A stretch of 64,000 bases of DNA from Commensalibacter papalotli (GTDB taxonomy: Bacteria; Pseudomonadota; Alphaproteobacteria; Acetobacterales; Acetobacteraceae). This document shows positions 7,934-18,263 of the stretch, in pieces. Within the stretch, counting starts at the first letter, position 1. Every line of letters begins with the position of its first letter. The notes below the pieces were generated by a model. It ran no database searches, was not told the origin of the DNA, and worked only from the letters and a program-made list of their open reading frames with translations. The stretch spans positions 124,001-188,000 of the forward strand of contig NZ_CAMXCI010000005.1 in the NCBI RefSeq assembly GCF_947179115.1, written 5' to 3'. The position numbers and the translations under genes were made by a program.

Positions 7934-10900
7934 TCAAGAAAGCCTATCTTTTCCACTTGGTATATAATTGAGCAATAACTCCTTGGGTAAGATCATGATT
8001 TTAGCTATATCTGTCCAGACAATCAAAGGGTTTATTTGATGTTTAGGATACATCATGGTCAATAAAGACCAATAAGCTGCCATTTGCTTTAAATAAATAA
8101 CAGGGACATCCTCTGCCTCTCGTGGAATTTTACGACCCGACTTAAAATCACATAATAAAATCTGATCTGATAAGATACGCATCCGATCAATTTGACCCGT
8201 AATCACTATTCCATTAACCATCCCAACCAAAGGTTGCTCTACCAAACTTTGTTGATCAAACAAAGAGTGAAGCAAAGGATGCGTAATAATATTCAACACC
8301 TGCTCAACCAATTTTTGTATTTCCTTAGTGGAAAATTGACTTTCCAAAGGCTTTAACCACTGTAATGCAATAGCTGCACGTTGCTCTGATGGACAATCAG
8401 GTAAATATTGTAAAAGCTGATGTACCAAACGGCCTCTATATAATGGGTCTCTTTTAGCCTTAGTCTGCAAAGGAGATATAAACGAGGGAATATCCCCTAA
8501 CTCTATTCCTTCTGGGCGACTAGGAGCTAAATGCGTTGTTGATATTTTTTCAGAAGGCAGTGGAGTGGCAATCCAATTATTGTCCTGTCCCATCCAATCA
8601 GGAAGTTTTGTTAGGTTTTGAACCTTGTTAATAATGTTGTCCTTAACAAAAGATGTTGCAACTGCAAGCTTCTGCTCAATCCATAAATGCTCGCCCTCCC
8701 ATCCTTTGGTAAAATCACGTGAATATGCATTTAATTCGCGTAGTGCCGCAACACTATGTTTATACCAATTTCCTATAGGTAACTCTTTATCCTCAGAAAC
8801 TGTTTTTTGCCAACCACAAATTAATAACCACTCGCTGGCACGCGTTAACGCTACATATAATAGCCGATTGCTTTCAGCCTCAGCCGTTAATTTTTTTTCA
8901 TCTTTATCCATCTGACTTTCAGCAATATCAAACTGTTTTTGCGGAATATATAAAGGCACTGTCATCCCACGAGATAGATCTTTTTTCCAGATTAACACTT
9001 TGTCTGACTGGAATCCTCCTTGTTTCACTGCAGGGTTCATTGTATCAGGTAGAATAACCAGGCGCCCTTGAAGCCCTTTGGCACCATGCACCGTCATAAT
9101 ACGCACCATATCGATCGTTGATTCAGCTTCATTTTTAATCATGCGTTCGGATTGCTTCAACCAATATAAGAACCCTTGCAAAGAAGGCGTATGAAGCGTT
9201 TCGTAATGTAGTGCTTGAGAGAGCAACTCATCAATTGCTTCAATAGCCTCTCCACCCAATCGTGCCAATAACCTTGTACGCCCTTGATGTTCACCCAAGA
9301 TTTCTACCAACAATGCATAAGGTGTTACAAAGTCAATACGCAGAAATAGGCTAGACAGCATTTTCCAGACGGCCGACCAATCTTCTCTTTCTTTATGCCT
9401 TATAAACAAAGTTCCCCAAAGGCTCTGCCCATTTTTTCGTGGTGCAGCCAGCGCCATCAAGCTTTCTTCGCTTAATCCCCCCAAAGGAGATTTTAATACA
9501 CACGCCAAAGCCAAGTCATCCTGAGGCAACAATAAGACCTCGCATAAAACAAGCAAATCTTGAACAGCGAGCTGGTCCAACAATTGCGTTTTAACCAAGT
9601 TTGCCAAAGGAATATTTTTAGATTTCAAGGCACGAATAAGCGCTTTGGAAAACAGAGATCTTTTACGAATAAGAATTAAAATATCGCCAGCTTGAATAGG
9701 CTTGCCCCCATAAGAAGGCACTTTGCCAATTTGTTGAGCAATCCAATCAGCCAGTGTATCAGCTAATATGAGTTCTGCACTTTGATATTTTTGATTTTTC
9801 GTTAATGGTTGCCATAACTGCATTGCCCCATCTTGATCCAAGGCATCAATGCGAGTTAATGGCCAGATATCCACTCGACCTGGTGCTTCTAGTTGTGCAG
9901 AACGATGAGAAAGAATTTGACTGTCTTTATCTTCCCCTGATAACCCTGCAAGTCCTTGTTTCGGATCAAAAACATGATCAACAAAATCTAAAATGATCTG
10001 ACTGGAACGAAAAGAAACCCTTAACTGAGGATCCTCCCATAATTGATCCGCCTGCAATACCGTTTGTTTGAAGATTTTATGCCAGTATAAGAATTCTTGA
10101 GGTTTAGCGCCTTGAAAAGAATAAATCGACTGCTTGTAATCCCCCACCGCAAAAACTGTTCTAGGATGTGATTGATCCTCGTCACGCCCAATACCAGAAA
10201 AAAATTCTGTAGATAAATCCGCAGCTATTTTCCATTGCTCGGCAGAGTTATCCTGAACCTCATCCAACAAGATATGATCCAACCCACCATCAAGTTTATA
10301 TAATACCCAAGCAGAACCAGGATCATCTAACAAGACTAATGTATAAGCAATTAAATCATTATAATATAAAGCCCCTTGGTTACGCTTAATCTCTTGATAG
10401 CGTTGCCAGATAGGCGCGAATACACGCATCAACGCCAAGGTATATTCATAAACGCTATATCGATTTAACTGATCGATAACTTCCAGAATATATTCCCCTT
10501 GATTAACAAAATAAGCCGCAATATCGGGATCATCCGTTTTATTTCCTTTGATTGATTTTATTTCATTTTTTTGTGTTAGAAAGCAATTTGTTAATACATC
10601 CCACAAAGCAACACGCTGCACAGCTGGTTCTGCCAACCATTGTAAACCAAATTCACCAATCTTATTCAAACTTTTCGCATTTGCAGCAACAGCTTGTTCG
10701 AAGTAAGATTTAAATTCTTTCTCATCACGCCATTCCTGACAAACAGCATGTAAATAGTCTATTTTACTGGCGTAAGAAAGTTGTAATAATTCACGCAAAT
10801 ATACATCAAAATAACCCTGCTCAATTAATCGAAAAACATCAGGTAAAAACCGTTGATTTTGTTGCAGTTCTTGTAAAATCTCCAAGAAATTTTGACTGCT

Positions 10901-11488
10901 TACCATAGGACTTAAAAGTTGAATATCTTGCTTTGAAGCCAAATGGATTTTTTCATCAAAAGCTTGCTTAAATGCAAGAATATTATCCCCTTCTTCAATA
11001 ATTTTAAATTGAGGGTTAATTGATGCTTCCAAAGGAAATCGTTGTAAGATTGACTGACAAAACGCATGATTAGTTTCAATACGCATTCCCCCTGGCAAAT
11101 CCAGCACCTGGGCAAATAATGCACGTGCAGCCTTACGCATGGCTTCATCAGGTAATATTTGTAAATCCGACAAAGCTTGATTTAACTCTTGTTCAGAATA
11201 GCCTACCCATTCACTAAGTTTATGCTGTAAACGAATTGCCATTTCTGCTGCTGCTGCTTTGGAATAGGTTAAACATTGGATTTTTTGAGGATGTGTGCCT
11301 GGTTGTAACGTGCCATCTCGCCCTTTTCTGGACAACATCAACCGTAATAGGCGATCCACTAATAACTTTGTCTTACCGCTGCCCGCAGAGGCTGACACAA
11401 ATACAGAAATCGTCGGTGTTGATGCCAGCCTTTGTTGAGCATTGGCCTCATCAACTGGTGTTGTCATTGAAAATTCAAGCTGCATCAT
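7934..11488 (-). CDS. addA: AddA helicase-nuclease of the AddAB double-strand break repair complex
   Basis: Subunit of the alphaproteobacterial AddAB enzyme, which unwinds and resects double-strand ends for RecA. The protein is about 1,184 residues. Walker A is SASAGSGKTKLLVDRLL near the N-terminus, and the helicase motifs LLDEVQD, VGDYKQSIYSFQGA and VSFRSS follow. Further motifs are MTVHGAKGLQ and LLYVALTRA. The C-terminal RecB-type nuclease domain shows the GQIDRM and LCDFKSG motifs. The start is placed at 11488, where ATG overlaps the addB stop as ATGA, with GAGGGGG just upstream; an in-frame ATG at 11467 and a further upstream start at 11512 are less likely. addB-addA are translationally coupled. 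Confidence 0.94.
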   Translation of the reverse strand: MMQLEFSMTTPVDEANAQQRLASTPTISVFVSASAGSGKTKLLVDRLLRLMLSRKGRDGTLQPGTHPQKIQCLTYSKAAAAEMAIRLQHKLSEWVGYSEQELNQALSDLQILPDEAMRKAARALFAQVLDLPGGMRIETNHAFCQSILQRFPLEASINPQFKIIEEGDNILAFKQAFDEKIHLASKQDIQLLSPMVSSQNFLEILQELQQNQRFLPDVFRLIEQGYFDVYLRELLQLSYASKIDYLHAVCQEWRDEKEFKSYFEQAVAANAKSLNKIGEFGLQWLAEPAVQRVALWDVLTNCFLTQKNEIKSIKGNKTDDPDIAAYFVNQGEYILEVIDQLNRYSVYEYTLALMRVFAPIWQRYQEIKRNQGALYYNDLIAYTLVLLDDPGSAWVLYKLDGGLDHILLDEVQDNSAEQWKIAADLSTEFFSGIGRDEDQSHPRTVFAVGDYKQSIYSFQGAKPQEFLYWHKIFKQTVLQADQLWEDPQLRVSFRSSQIILDFVDHVFDPKQGLAGLSGEDKDSQILSHRSAQLEAPGRVDIWPLTRIDALDQDGAMQLWQPLTKNQKYQSAELILADTLADWIAQQIGKVPSYGGKPIQAGDILILIRKRSLFSKALIRALKSKNIPLANLVKTQLLDQLAVQDLLVLCEVLLLPQDDLALACVLKSPLGGLSEESLMALAAPRKNGQSLWGTLFIRHKEREDWSAVWKMLSSLFLRIDFVTPYALLVEILGEHQGRTRLLARLGGEAIEAIDELLSQALHYETLHTPSLQGFLYWLKQSERMIKNEAESTIDMVRIMTVHGAKGLQGRLVILPDTMNPAVKQGGFQSDKVLIWKKDLSRGMTVPLYIPQKQFDIAESQMDKDEKKLTAEAESNRLLYVALTRASEWLLICGWQKTVSEDKELPIGNWYKHSVAALRELNAYSRDFTKGWEGEHLWIEQKLAVATSFVKDNIINKVQNLTKLPDWMGQDNNWIATPLPSEKISTTHLAPSRPEGIELGDIPSFISPLQTKAKRDPLYRGRLVHQLLQYLPDCPSEQRAAIALQWLKPLESQFSTKEIQKLVEQVLNIITHPLLHSLFDQQSLVEQPLVGMVNGIVITGQIDRMRILSDQILLCDFKSGRKIPREAEDVPVIYLKQMAAYWSLLTMMYPKHQINPLIVWTDIAKIMILPKELLLNYIPSGKDRLS

Positions 11489-14400
11489 TCCCCCTCTGCC
11501 ATGCTGCTCCACTCTAGCACTCTGGCCAGATGCGCATAATCACCAAATCGTGGAATCCCACCACTAGAAGACTTATCAAACAAATACGGGCGAGGACGAG
11601 ATAAATAAGGCTGCTTAGGGTCATTATAACGTTGAATAAGACGAATTAATGCTTGCCAATGGTCTTGCATTAGTTGAGATATGTTTGCTTCAATAGAAAT
11701 CTCTTGCCCAGATTTATCTTTGATTTTTTTCCCAATCTTAATTTGCTTGTCATTATCCAATCCTCCTTTAAGACTCCAGTAATAAAGTTGGATAATAATT
11801 TTATCTGCAAGATTTGGACCAAAGGCACCGCGATAAGCCATCACAGCTTCTAATATCAGCTGTGGCGAGTTCCCTCTTTGAACGCTTTCAATTGATGGCG
11901 CTTGACCAGTTTTATAATCAAAAATCTCGATAGTGCCATCATAATTTAAATCAATACGATCCGCTATTCCACGCAACGTAAAGGCAATCCCTGTCTCCTC
12001 GGAAAAATCATAAGAGCCCGATATTTCTGAATAAACACAACCAAAATTCTTTTGATTACGACGTTCTTGTTCCTGAGCATATACCCATTGAGCAATTTTA
12101 AGAACTCGAGAACGCCACCATTCACGCATAGACGGGATAATATCTCGTCTTTCCTCCAAGGCTTGAATCATACATTCTTGAACTTTACCTTCATCCCAAC
12201 CAATTTGCTGATAGGCTCTTTTTAACCCGTCGTGCACAACATTTCCAAAGATGCTGGCGGAACGGTCTTCTTCAAGTCCTACTATTTTTCTAAGTTTTAA
12301 AATTCGCTTGGCGTAAATTTCATAAGGATCTTTAAGCCAATATTCGACATCAGTAATCGAAATTGATTTAGGTCGCCATACCAACGGTGGTGTCGGCCTT
12401 GGTGGAGCAATAGGATTTGCGGCTCCTTTGGGTTGATCTAATAATTTTGCCCATGATAAAGCAGGATGTTCCACTATAACCCCATCTCGACCTTTTAGCC
12501 ATGCTTTTAAGCGCGTAATCCAACGCGATGGCACAACAGGGGCATTATCCCTTTGTAAAGGTACTGACAAAACAATCTCAGGCACCGAACAACAAAGAAG
12601 CATAAAATCATAGGCTGAACGTCCGACCTCGGCATCAGGCAAAGGGATCCGCATTTTGGTACGCATCGGTCTGCTGATCCAAGGGCCAGAATCAATTACA
12701 GGAGGCCACACCCCTTCGGATAATCCACCCAAAATAACCATATCGACAACCTGCAACCGCGCTTCAATTAATCCCCAAATATAAACTCTGGGATGAAGCT
12801 CTTTATCTTTTCGCCCCCGCAAAACTCGGCGCGTATGCACAATCATCCCTGTATAAGAAGCGTTTAAAATCCCTTCGAATTCTTGCAACGTAATCTCGGA
12901 TAAAATTTGTGCCTCGGCAATAATATTGCGTAAATGTTCAGCCAAAGCATTTCCTTCTTCAGCAGTCCATAAAAGTTCTTCACCTGCTTGTTCAACATTT
13001 GAAGTTAATGCTTCTGCCACTTCAACCAAAGCAATCGCCCACTGATCTGCCGAACGCTTATATGCACCTTCGAGTAAAGGTGCCATAAATCTTTCCAATA
13101 AATGGATCAAATTTAAAATCTCAGAAGCATGAGCTAGAAATTGAGTTGATTGCTCGCCTAAATATTCAGGATGAGAAAGCTCTAGTTCTGCAATTCTTTG
13201 GCGCGTCGCATATCCAATCGTCTCTAGCCCCGAAGCAGCAAATTGCCGTAAAATATTAACCTCTAAAAGACGTGTATATTCACGACAAGTCTTATGAACA
13301 TATCCACAACATACAAAAGGGTGTTTTAACAAAGAAAGTAAAGAAACCGGTGTAAATTTCTCAATACAAGCTCTGGTCAACAGACTTAATAAAATTGCAG
13401 CTGGCGTTTTATATAAAGGCTCGCCCGCACTGTCATCCGCGACAATACCCCAACGTCCTAACTCTAACGCTACTCGCATAGCTAAATTACGGTCAGGCGT
13501 CACCAAAGCCACTATCTTTTCAGGTTGTTCCAAAGCATCCCTTATTATTAACGCAATAGAGACTGCTTCTTGTTGTTGATCCCTGGGCTCTGATAAATAA
13601 CAATTTGGTAAGGACACTGTGTCCTGATCAGCAAGCCATTGATCAAGTAATTCTGCGGGCAATAAAGTCTGTTGAAACGCTTTTACACGCTCAAAAGGAA
13701 CCAATCTTGTCTCTTCATCTTGCCAAATTTGAAAATCAAAACGTTTGACCCCCAAGGCAGTAAACATTTTTGCCATTTCTGCATAAGGATGCGTTAAAGA
13801 TAAATCACTCCATATGTCTTCGGGTAAGTCCTCTTGGATACCCGTTACGATTAACTTTCCCTTAGACATTTGCATGATTGAAGACAGCAACTCCACTACC
13901 GCAGGACGGGCATCAATGAATCCCACCGCCCAAACAGGTTCATTTGATCCCAACTCTTGCCAGTAATGCGCTTGGATACGCAATAAAGCAACCTTTCTGG
14001 CAATAGGGTTCATTACTTGGTTGTCTAATAACCATTGTGGCCAAATATCAGTAATAATGGTCAAAAACTTTAAAATATTTTGCCAATGCTCTGCATATTC
14101 TCCGTCCACGGCTTTTGGCAATGCTTCATGTAAACTACAATCTGCCCATTCAGCTTCATCCATTAATTCCGCAAGAGAACAAGCCAGTTTCCATATTTCC
14201 CCTGCTTGCTCTTTATGTTCTAAGGACTGATCCATCCGCATAATCAGTTTAGTTAAGAGTGAGGTTCGCAAAATCGGATCAACAGCAGGTGGCAGAGAAA
14301 AAGCGTGCTCACCTTTTAAGATTAATGCCGATTCATCAATTGCACCAATTGACATAATTCTAGGAAGTAAAATCGGCTTACCTTTGGTGATCCTAAGGAA

Positions 14401-14550
14401 CGTATCGATCAGAGCTTTGACGGTTCTTTGATTAGGAACAAGAATAATGCCTTGGCGAATCATATCGGGTTGATTTTGAACCTCAGTCATCCACCGTTTA
14501 GCCAATATTTCTAAAAAAGGCATATTAAACGGTATTGAAACTAAATTCAT
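11485..14550 (-). CDS. addB: AddB subunit of the AddAB double-strand break repair complex
   Basis: Partner of AddA in end resection, 1,021 residues, of the alphaproteobacterial AddB type. The helicase-like N-terminal region has lost a canonical Walker A motif; PNQRTVKALIDTFL occupies the place. The middle has the inactivated helicase region with MVILGGLSEGVWPP. The C-terminal nuclease domain shows GNVVHDGL, IADRIDL and FDYKTGQAPS, the usual Asp/Lys catalytic arrangement. It is read just after tsaE and just before addA, with the stop overlapping the addA start. The gap from tsaE is 28 bp, so tsaE-addB-addA are probably one operon. Confidence 0.92.
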   Translation of the reverse strand: MNLVSIPFNMPFLEILAKRWMTEVQNQPDMIRQGIILVPNQRTVKALIDTFLRITKGKPILLPRIMSIGAIDESALILKGEHAFSLPPAVDPILRTSLLTKLIMRMDQSLEHKEQAGEIWKLACSLAELMDEAEWADCSLHEALPKAVDGEYAEHWQNILKFLTIITDIWPQWLLDNQVMNPIARKVALLRIQAHYWQELGSNEPVWAVGFIDARPAVVELLSSIMQMSKGKLIVTGIQEDLPEDIWSDLSLTHPYAEMAKMFTALGVKRFDFQIWQDEETRLVPFERVKAFQQTLLPAELLDQWLADQDTVSLPNCYLSEPRDQQQEAVSIALIIRDALEQPEKIVALVTPDRNLAMRVALELGRWGIVADDSAGEPLYKTPAAILLSLLTRACIEKFTPVSLLSLLKHPFVCCGYVHKTCREYTRLLEVNILRQFAASGLETIGYATRQRIAELELSHPEYLGEQSTQFLAHASEILNLIHLLERFMAPLLEGAYKRSADQWAIALVEVAEALTSNVEQAGEELLWTAEEGNALAEHLRNIIAEAQILSEITLQEFEGILNASYTGMIVHTRRVLRGRKDKELHPRVYIWGLIEARLQVVDMVILGGLSEGVWPPVIDSGPWISRPMRTKMRIPLPDAEVGRSAYDFMLLCCSVPEIVLSVPLQRDNAPVVPSRWITRLKAWLKGRDGVIVEHPALSWAKLLDQPKGAANPIAPPRPTPPLVWRPKSISITDVEYWLKDPYEIYAKRILKLRKIVGLEEDRSASIFGNVVHDGLKRAYQQIGWDEGKVQECMIQALEERRDIIPSMREWWRSRVLKIAQWVYAQEQERRNQKNFGCVYSEISGSYDFSEETGIAFTLRGIADRIDLNYDGTIEIFDYKTGQAPSIESVQRGNSPQLILEAVMAYRGAFGPNLADKIIIQLYYWSLKGGLDNDKQIKIGKKIKDKSGQEISIEANISQLMQDHWQALIRLIQRYNDPKQPYLSRPRPYLFDKSSSGGIPRFGDYAHLARVLEWSSMAEGE

Positions 14551-14578
14551 GCCATCCCCTTATTCCTGATATAATTCA

Positions 14579-15037
14579 TTAAACTGATAAAAGAGATAAA
14601 CGATCGGGCCACCCTGTTAATCTGGCATGCCTTAATGTTTCAGATTGGATGGAAAGATGGATTTGTAAAGCATTGTCTGGTATCAAAGAGCCCAAACGCT
14701 CTGGCCATTCCACCAAGGTCACACCTTCTTTGGCATCTTCCCAATCAAGCTCTATTAAATCATCTTCATGATTAAGGCGCCACAAGTCGTAATGATACAA
14801 CGAAAACTCAAATGTGTCATATTGTTGTACCAAAGTAAATGAAGGGCTGGGAACCTCCATATAAGGATCTCTACACACAACCCTTAGCAATGCACGTGCC
14901 AAAGACGTTTTACCTACACCTAACGGTCCATATAATAAGATAGAATCTTGTGGTTTTATAAAAGACGCTATCTTTTTGGCTAATAGCTCGGTCGCCTTTA
15001 AGTCTGGTAACGAATATATCAACTCATCCATCCTCAT
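14579..15037 (-). CDS. tsaE: tRNA threonylcarbamoyladenosine biosynthesis ATPase TsaE
   Basis: ATPase needed with TsaB and TsaD to form N6-threonylcarbamoyladenosine at position 37 of ANN-decoding tRNAs. It has 152 residues, normal for the family. Walker A is LLYGPLGVGKTSLARALL near residue 40; the TsaE signature FTLVQQYD and YHYDLWRL follow, then LIELDWEDAKEGVTLVEWPERL, the conserved E-W pattern. The start at 15037 has AAGGAT at the right distance; a second in-frame ATG at 15031 is less well placed. It is the first gene of the tsaE-addB-addA(-trxA) block. Confidence 0.94.
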   Translation of the reverse strand: MRMDELIYSLPDLKATELLAKKIASFIKPQDSILLYGPLGVGKTSLARALLRVVCRDPYMEVPSPSFTLVQQYDTFEFSLYHYDLWRLNHEDDLIELDWEDAKEGVTLVEWPERLGSLIPDNALQIHLSIQSETLRHARLTGWPDRLSLLSV

Positions 15038-15611
15038 TAGTATCCTTATCCAACAACGATTACCATCAAATAGCTCTTTTCATCATATACTTGCGTCTAA
15101 CAATTATAAAAAGTGTTACAGATATTAGTTTATAAATGGAAGTTATTATAAAAAAATTATTACTTAATAAACCAGTTTGATTTTATTCAATACAATCAAA
15201 TCTGAAAGCACAAAATGTCCAAATAAATAACAAGAAATCCTCTCGGATGATACTCTCCATTAACAGTGATAATTAAATAATATGGCTAGGTTCTCTACGG
15301 AAACAATATGGGCATACATACCTGTATATAAAATTTTTATAATGACTAACAAGACGATTAAACATTATTTATTTTTAACTATATGGGTTTATAAAAAATG
15401 CATAATATCCATCTTAACGTCTTTAAAAATAACCTCTTATGATCGTGATTTTCATTTATCTTCTGTGCCCCACGTTTCGTCTCTTTCCCTGATTACTGAA
15501 AACATGATATATATTCACCCATATCACATTTATTAATCGGTATATATTGTTCAAAATTCATATATTAAAATATAAATATTTTATAGTTCCACAGTGTTAA
15601 AGGTCCAAACT
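15038..15611. other. Intergenic region between tsaE and ferredoxin reductase gene
   Basis: A 574-bp divergent region, very AT-rich. It must hold the promoters of tsaE-addB-addA and of the reductase gene. An 84-codon open frame at 15282-15536 lacks a ribosome-binding site and any recognisable feature, and is not called. No hairpin or RNA gene is seen. Confidence 0.5.
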
Positions 15612-16628
15612 ATGACAAAGTCCTCTATCTCTACTGATGTCGCCATTATTGGTGCAGGTCCAACTGGACTATTTGCTGCTTTTGAATGCAGCATGCTCAA
15701 AATGGCTTGTACCTTGATTGATACATTGGAACATGTAGGGGGGCAATGTTCAGCTCTTTACCCAGAAAAACCGATTTATGATATTCCAGCCCACCCTTCT
15801 ATTACTGCTCAATCTTTAATTGATTCTTTGGAAAAACAAATTGAGCCTTTTTCTGTACCACGCCTTCTGTCAAGAACGGTGGTAGAGCTTAAAGGGGAAA
15901 AAGGCAATTTTACCCTTATCACCCATAAAGGCGATGAAATTCATGCCAAAGCAGTGATTATTGCTGCGGGTGCAGGGGCTTTTGGTCCTAATCGCCCTCC
16001 ACTCGCTGACATAGAACTTTATGAAAAATCAGGGAACGTACATTATTATGTGCGTTACAGTGATCAATTCATTGGCAAAGATATTGTCATTGCTGGTGGT
16101 GGTGATTCTGCTGTGGATTGGGCTTTAGCCCTTAAAGACAAAGCTAGCTCTATTTCCCTTGTTCATCGTAGGGATCGTTTCCGTGCTGCCCCAGAAAGCC
16201 TATGCCGCCTTGATCAAGCAATTGCAAAGGGCGAAATTAAAAAAATGGTTCCTTATCAATTACATCAACTTCATGGCGAGCACGGGGCTATGACCCAAGT
16301 TGACGTTATTTCCATGGACGGAGAGATACAAAAACTTAAGGCAGATCATCTATTAGCTTTCTTTGGCCTCACGACTGATCTTGGTCCTTTGCAATCATGG
16401 GGCCTAGAAACTGTTCAAGGCCGTATTCCTGTTAATCAAAGCACATTGCAAACTAACAAAGAAGGCATTTATGCAGTTGGAGATATTGTGCAATATCCTG
16501 GAAAATTAAAGTTAATCCTGCAAGGTTTCAGTGAATGTGCTATGGCAGCTCATGCGATTTATTCTGTTGTTCGCCCCGAGCTTGCACTTCATTTTGAGCA
16601 TTCTACAACCTTGGGAATTCCTAAATAA
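15612..16628 (+). CDS. Ferredoxin/flavodoxin-NADP+ reductase, thioredoxin-reductase type
   Basis: Flavoprotein of 338 residues that moves electrons between NADPH and ferredoxin or flavodoxin. The FAD-binding GAGPTG motif is at residues 14-19, followed by the VGGQCSALYPEKPIYDIP segment typical of the YumC/thioredoxin-reductase-like FNRs. The NADPH-binding motif is GGGDSAVDWAL, and the C-terminal FAD motif is YAVGDIVQYPGK. The CxxC pair of true thioredoxin reductases is absent, which is why FNR is preferred. A GTG start at 15594 is also open, but AAAGG lies eight bases before the ATG at 15612. alr follows 23 bp downstream, probably in one operon. Confidence 0.9.
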   Translation: MTKSSISTDVAIIGAGPTGLFAAFECSMLKMACTLIDTLEHVGGQCSALYPEKPIYDIPAHPSITAQSLIDSLEKQIEPFSVPRLLSRTVVELKGEKGNFTLITHKGDEIHAKAVIIAAGAGAFGPNRPPLADIELYEKSGNVHYYVRYSDQFIGKDIVIAGGGDSAVDWALALKDKASSISLVHRRDRFRAAPESLCRLDQAIAKGEIKKMVPYQLHQLHGEHGAMTQVDVISMDGEIQKLKADHLLAFFGLTTDLGPLQSWGLETVQGRIPVNQSTLQTNKEGIYAVGDIVQYPGKLKLILQGFSECAMAAHAIYSVVRPELALHFEHSTTLGIPK

Positions 16629-16651
16629 TTAAAATAGAATAGGCAATTTGT

Positions 16652-17782
16652 ATGTCACAACCTTATCCTTTTGTTGACCCTACATTATTTACGCAAAATG
16701 CTGGGGCTGAACTTTATATTGATCTTTCTGCTATCGTGCAAAACTATCATTATTTACAAAAGAGAATAAGCTCCGCTCAATGTGGGGCTGTTGTGAAAGC
16801 CAACGCCTATGGACTAGGAATGATCGAAATTGCCAAAGCATTAGCAAAGGCTGGGTGTAAAGATTTTTTTGTCGCACACTTGGATGAAGGAATAGCTTTA
16901 CGCAGTATTCTCAACCAAGATTATACTATTTACGTCCTACACGGCCTTCCACCCAGTACCGAATCACTTTTTATCAAACATCATTTAACGCCTATTCTGA
17001 ATGATATTAACCAACTTCAGCATTGGTTAAAATTATGTAATGACCGTAATACTTCCTATTCTGCTGGAGTTCAGTTTGATACGGGTATGTCTCGATTTGG
17101 AATTGAAGAGGAAGAATTAAGTAATTTACAACAACGCAACTGGGGAGTTTTTCAACCTAGTCTAATCATGAGTCATCTGGCCTGTGCTGACACGCCAACT
17201 CATCCAGCAAATCGCCAGCAACTTGAGCGATTCCAAGCTATTACACAACAAATCCCTAATTGTCGTGCCAGCCTTGCTGCTTCCAGTGGTATTTTTCTCG
17301 GGCAAGACTGGCATTTTGACTTGGTAAGACCAGGAGTGGCATTATATGGGGGAAATCCAACACCTGGGCAACCCAACCCAATGCAAAGTGTCATTTCTTT
17401 ACAAGGAACTATTATTCAGTTACGCCATATTTCTAAAGGTGCATTTATTGGTTATGGAGCCACTTTTACCGCTCCAAAAGATATGCGTCTTGCTTGGATT
17501 TCTATTGGTTATGCAGATGGATTTTTCCGCGCATTTAGTAATAAAATCTCTGCTCTCAGCCCACAATTTCCCCAAATACCCCTTGCGTTATTGGGGCGTG
17601 TTTCCATGGATTCGTTATGTGTAGATATTACTGAGCTTCCTGACACAGCACTACAGGTCGGCGATAAAATTGAAATTATTGGCAATCACCATCCTATCGA
17701 TAGCCTTGCACAACAAGTTGATACAATTGGGTATGAGATTCTAACGTCTCTGGGCAATCGATATCATCGGATTTACAGTTAA
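16652..17782 (+). CDS. alr: Alanine racemase
   Basis: PLP enzyme that interconverts L- and D-alanine for peptidoglycan. It has 376 residues. The lysine that binds PLP is in AVVKANAYGLG at residue 49, and the opposing catalytic tyrosine is in GYGATF near residue 270. Other family motifs are DTGMSRFGI, LVRPGVALYGG and RVSMDSLCVDIT. It starts with a short extra N-terminal stretch before ELYIDLSAIVQNY. It follows the ferredoxin reductase gene closely. A weak AT-rich inverted repeat (17801-17810 with 17825-17834) lies after the stop, but no T-run follows and it is not called as terminator. Confidence 0.94.
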   Translation: MSQPYPFVDPTLFTQNAGAELYIDLSAIVQNYHYLQKRISSAQCGAVVKANAYGLGMIEIAKALAKAGCKDFFVAHLDEGIALRSILNQDYTIYVLHGLPPSTESLFIKHHLTPILNDINQLQHWLKLCNDRNTSYSAGVQFDTGMSRFGIEEEELSNLQQRNWGVFQPSLIMSHLACADTPTHPANRQQLERFQAITQQIPNCRASLAASSGIFLGQDWHFDLVRPGVALYGGNPTPGQPNPMQSVISLQGTIIQLRHISKGAFIGYGATFTAPKDMRLAWISIGYADGFFRAFSNKISALSPQFPQIPLALLGRVSMDSLCVDITELPDTALQVGDKIEIIGNHHPIDSLAQQVDTIGYEILTSLGNRYHRIYS

Positions 17783-17982
17783 TTATTTAAACGTAAAACC
17801 AAAGAAATTATCTGCCTCAAGCGTTAATTTCTTTCCATATCATCTGTGCTATAAATCAACACTATTAGTGCACAAGGTCTTTCGCTATAAGATGCTTGCG
17901 TGATTTTAACATCTTATTATGTTTTGAAGAGTTGAGCATAAAGAGACATTTAAACAAATTGATCATCTTGATTAATATCAAA

Positions 17983-18186
17983 TCACAAATTTATTTTATT
18001 GATCTTATTGGCTGAAATACAGCCGTAATTATCCATATAAATTTCATAGATAACCACATCAAAAATAAAAAATCGCTCATATACCTGATGGAAAATATGT
18101 GTATTTTCAAAATCAATATAACCTGAGACAATAATATCTTTTATATATCTTTGAGTTATATAGTGAACGAAGTGTTTCATATTCAT
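17983..18186 (-). CDS. Small hypothetical open frame
   Basis: Open frame of 67 codons in the otherwise empty 481-bp gap between alr and the Ala/His/Lys-rich gene. It has no recognised motif and is rich in Ile, Tyr and Phe, as random AT-rich frames are. It begins with two possible ATGs (codons 1 and 3). No clear ribosome-binding site precedes it. It may be real, but the evidence is only the open frame. Confidence 0.2.
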   Translation of the reverse strand: MNMKHFVHYITQRYIKDIIVSGYIDFENTHIFHQVYERFFIFDVVIYEIYMDNYGCISANKINKINL

Positions 18187-18204
18187 TTTACACTACACAT
18201 AATA

Positions 18205-18236
18205 AAAAGTGGGACAGGTTTCCCCATCCCACTTTT
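18205..18236 (-). terminator. Rho-independent terminator of the Ala/His/Lys-rich gene
   Basis: A 10-bp stem (AAAAGTGGGA, 18205-18214, with TCCCACTTTT, 18227-18236) closes a 12-base loop. On the minus strand the stem ends in ACTTTTTATT, giving a T-run. It lies 27 bp past the stop of the gene at 18264-18563. Confidence 0.8.
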
Positions 18237-18263
18237 ATGAAAACTAACTATGAGAAGTTAGAA

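Noticed and set aside
15282..15536. 84-codon open frame between tsaE and the ferredoxin reductase gene
   Set aside because: No ribosome-binding site, no motif, composition of random AT-rich sequence.
17801..17834. AT-rich 10-bp inverted repeat after alr as a terminator
   Set aside because: No G/C in the stem beyond one pair and no T-run after it.
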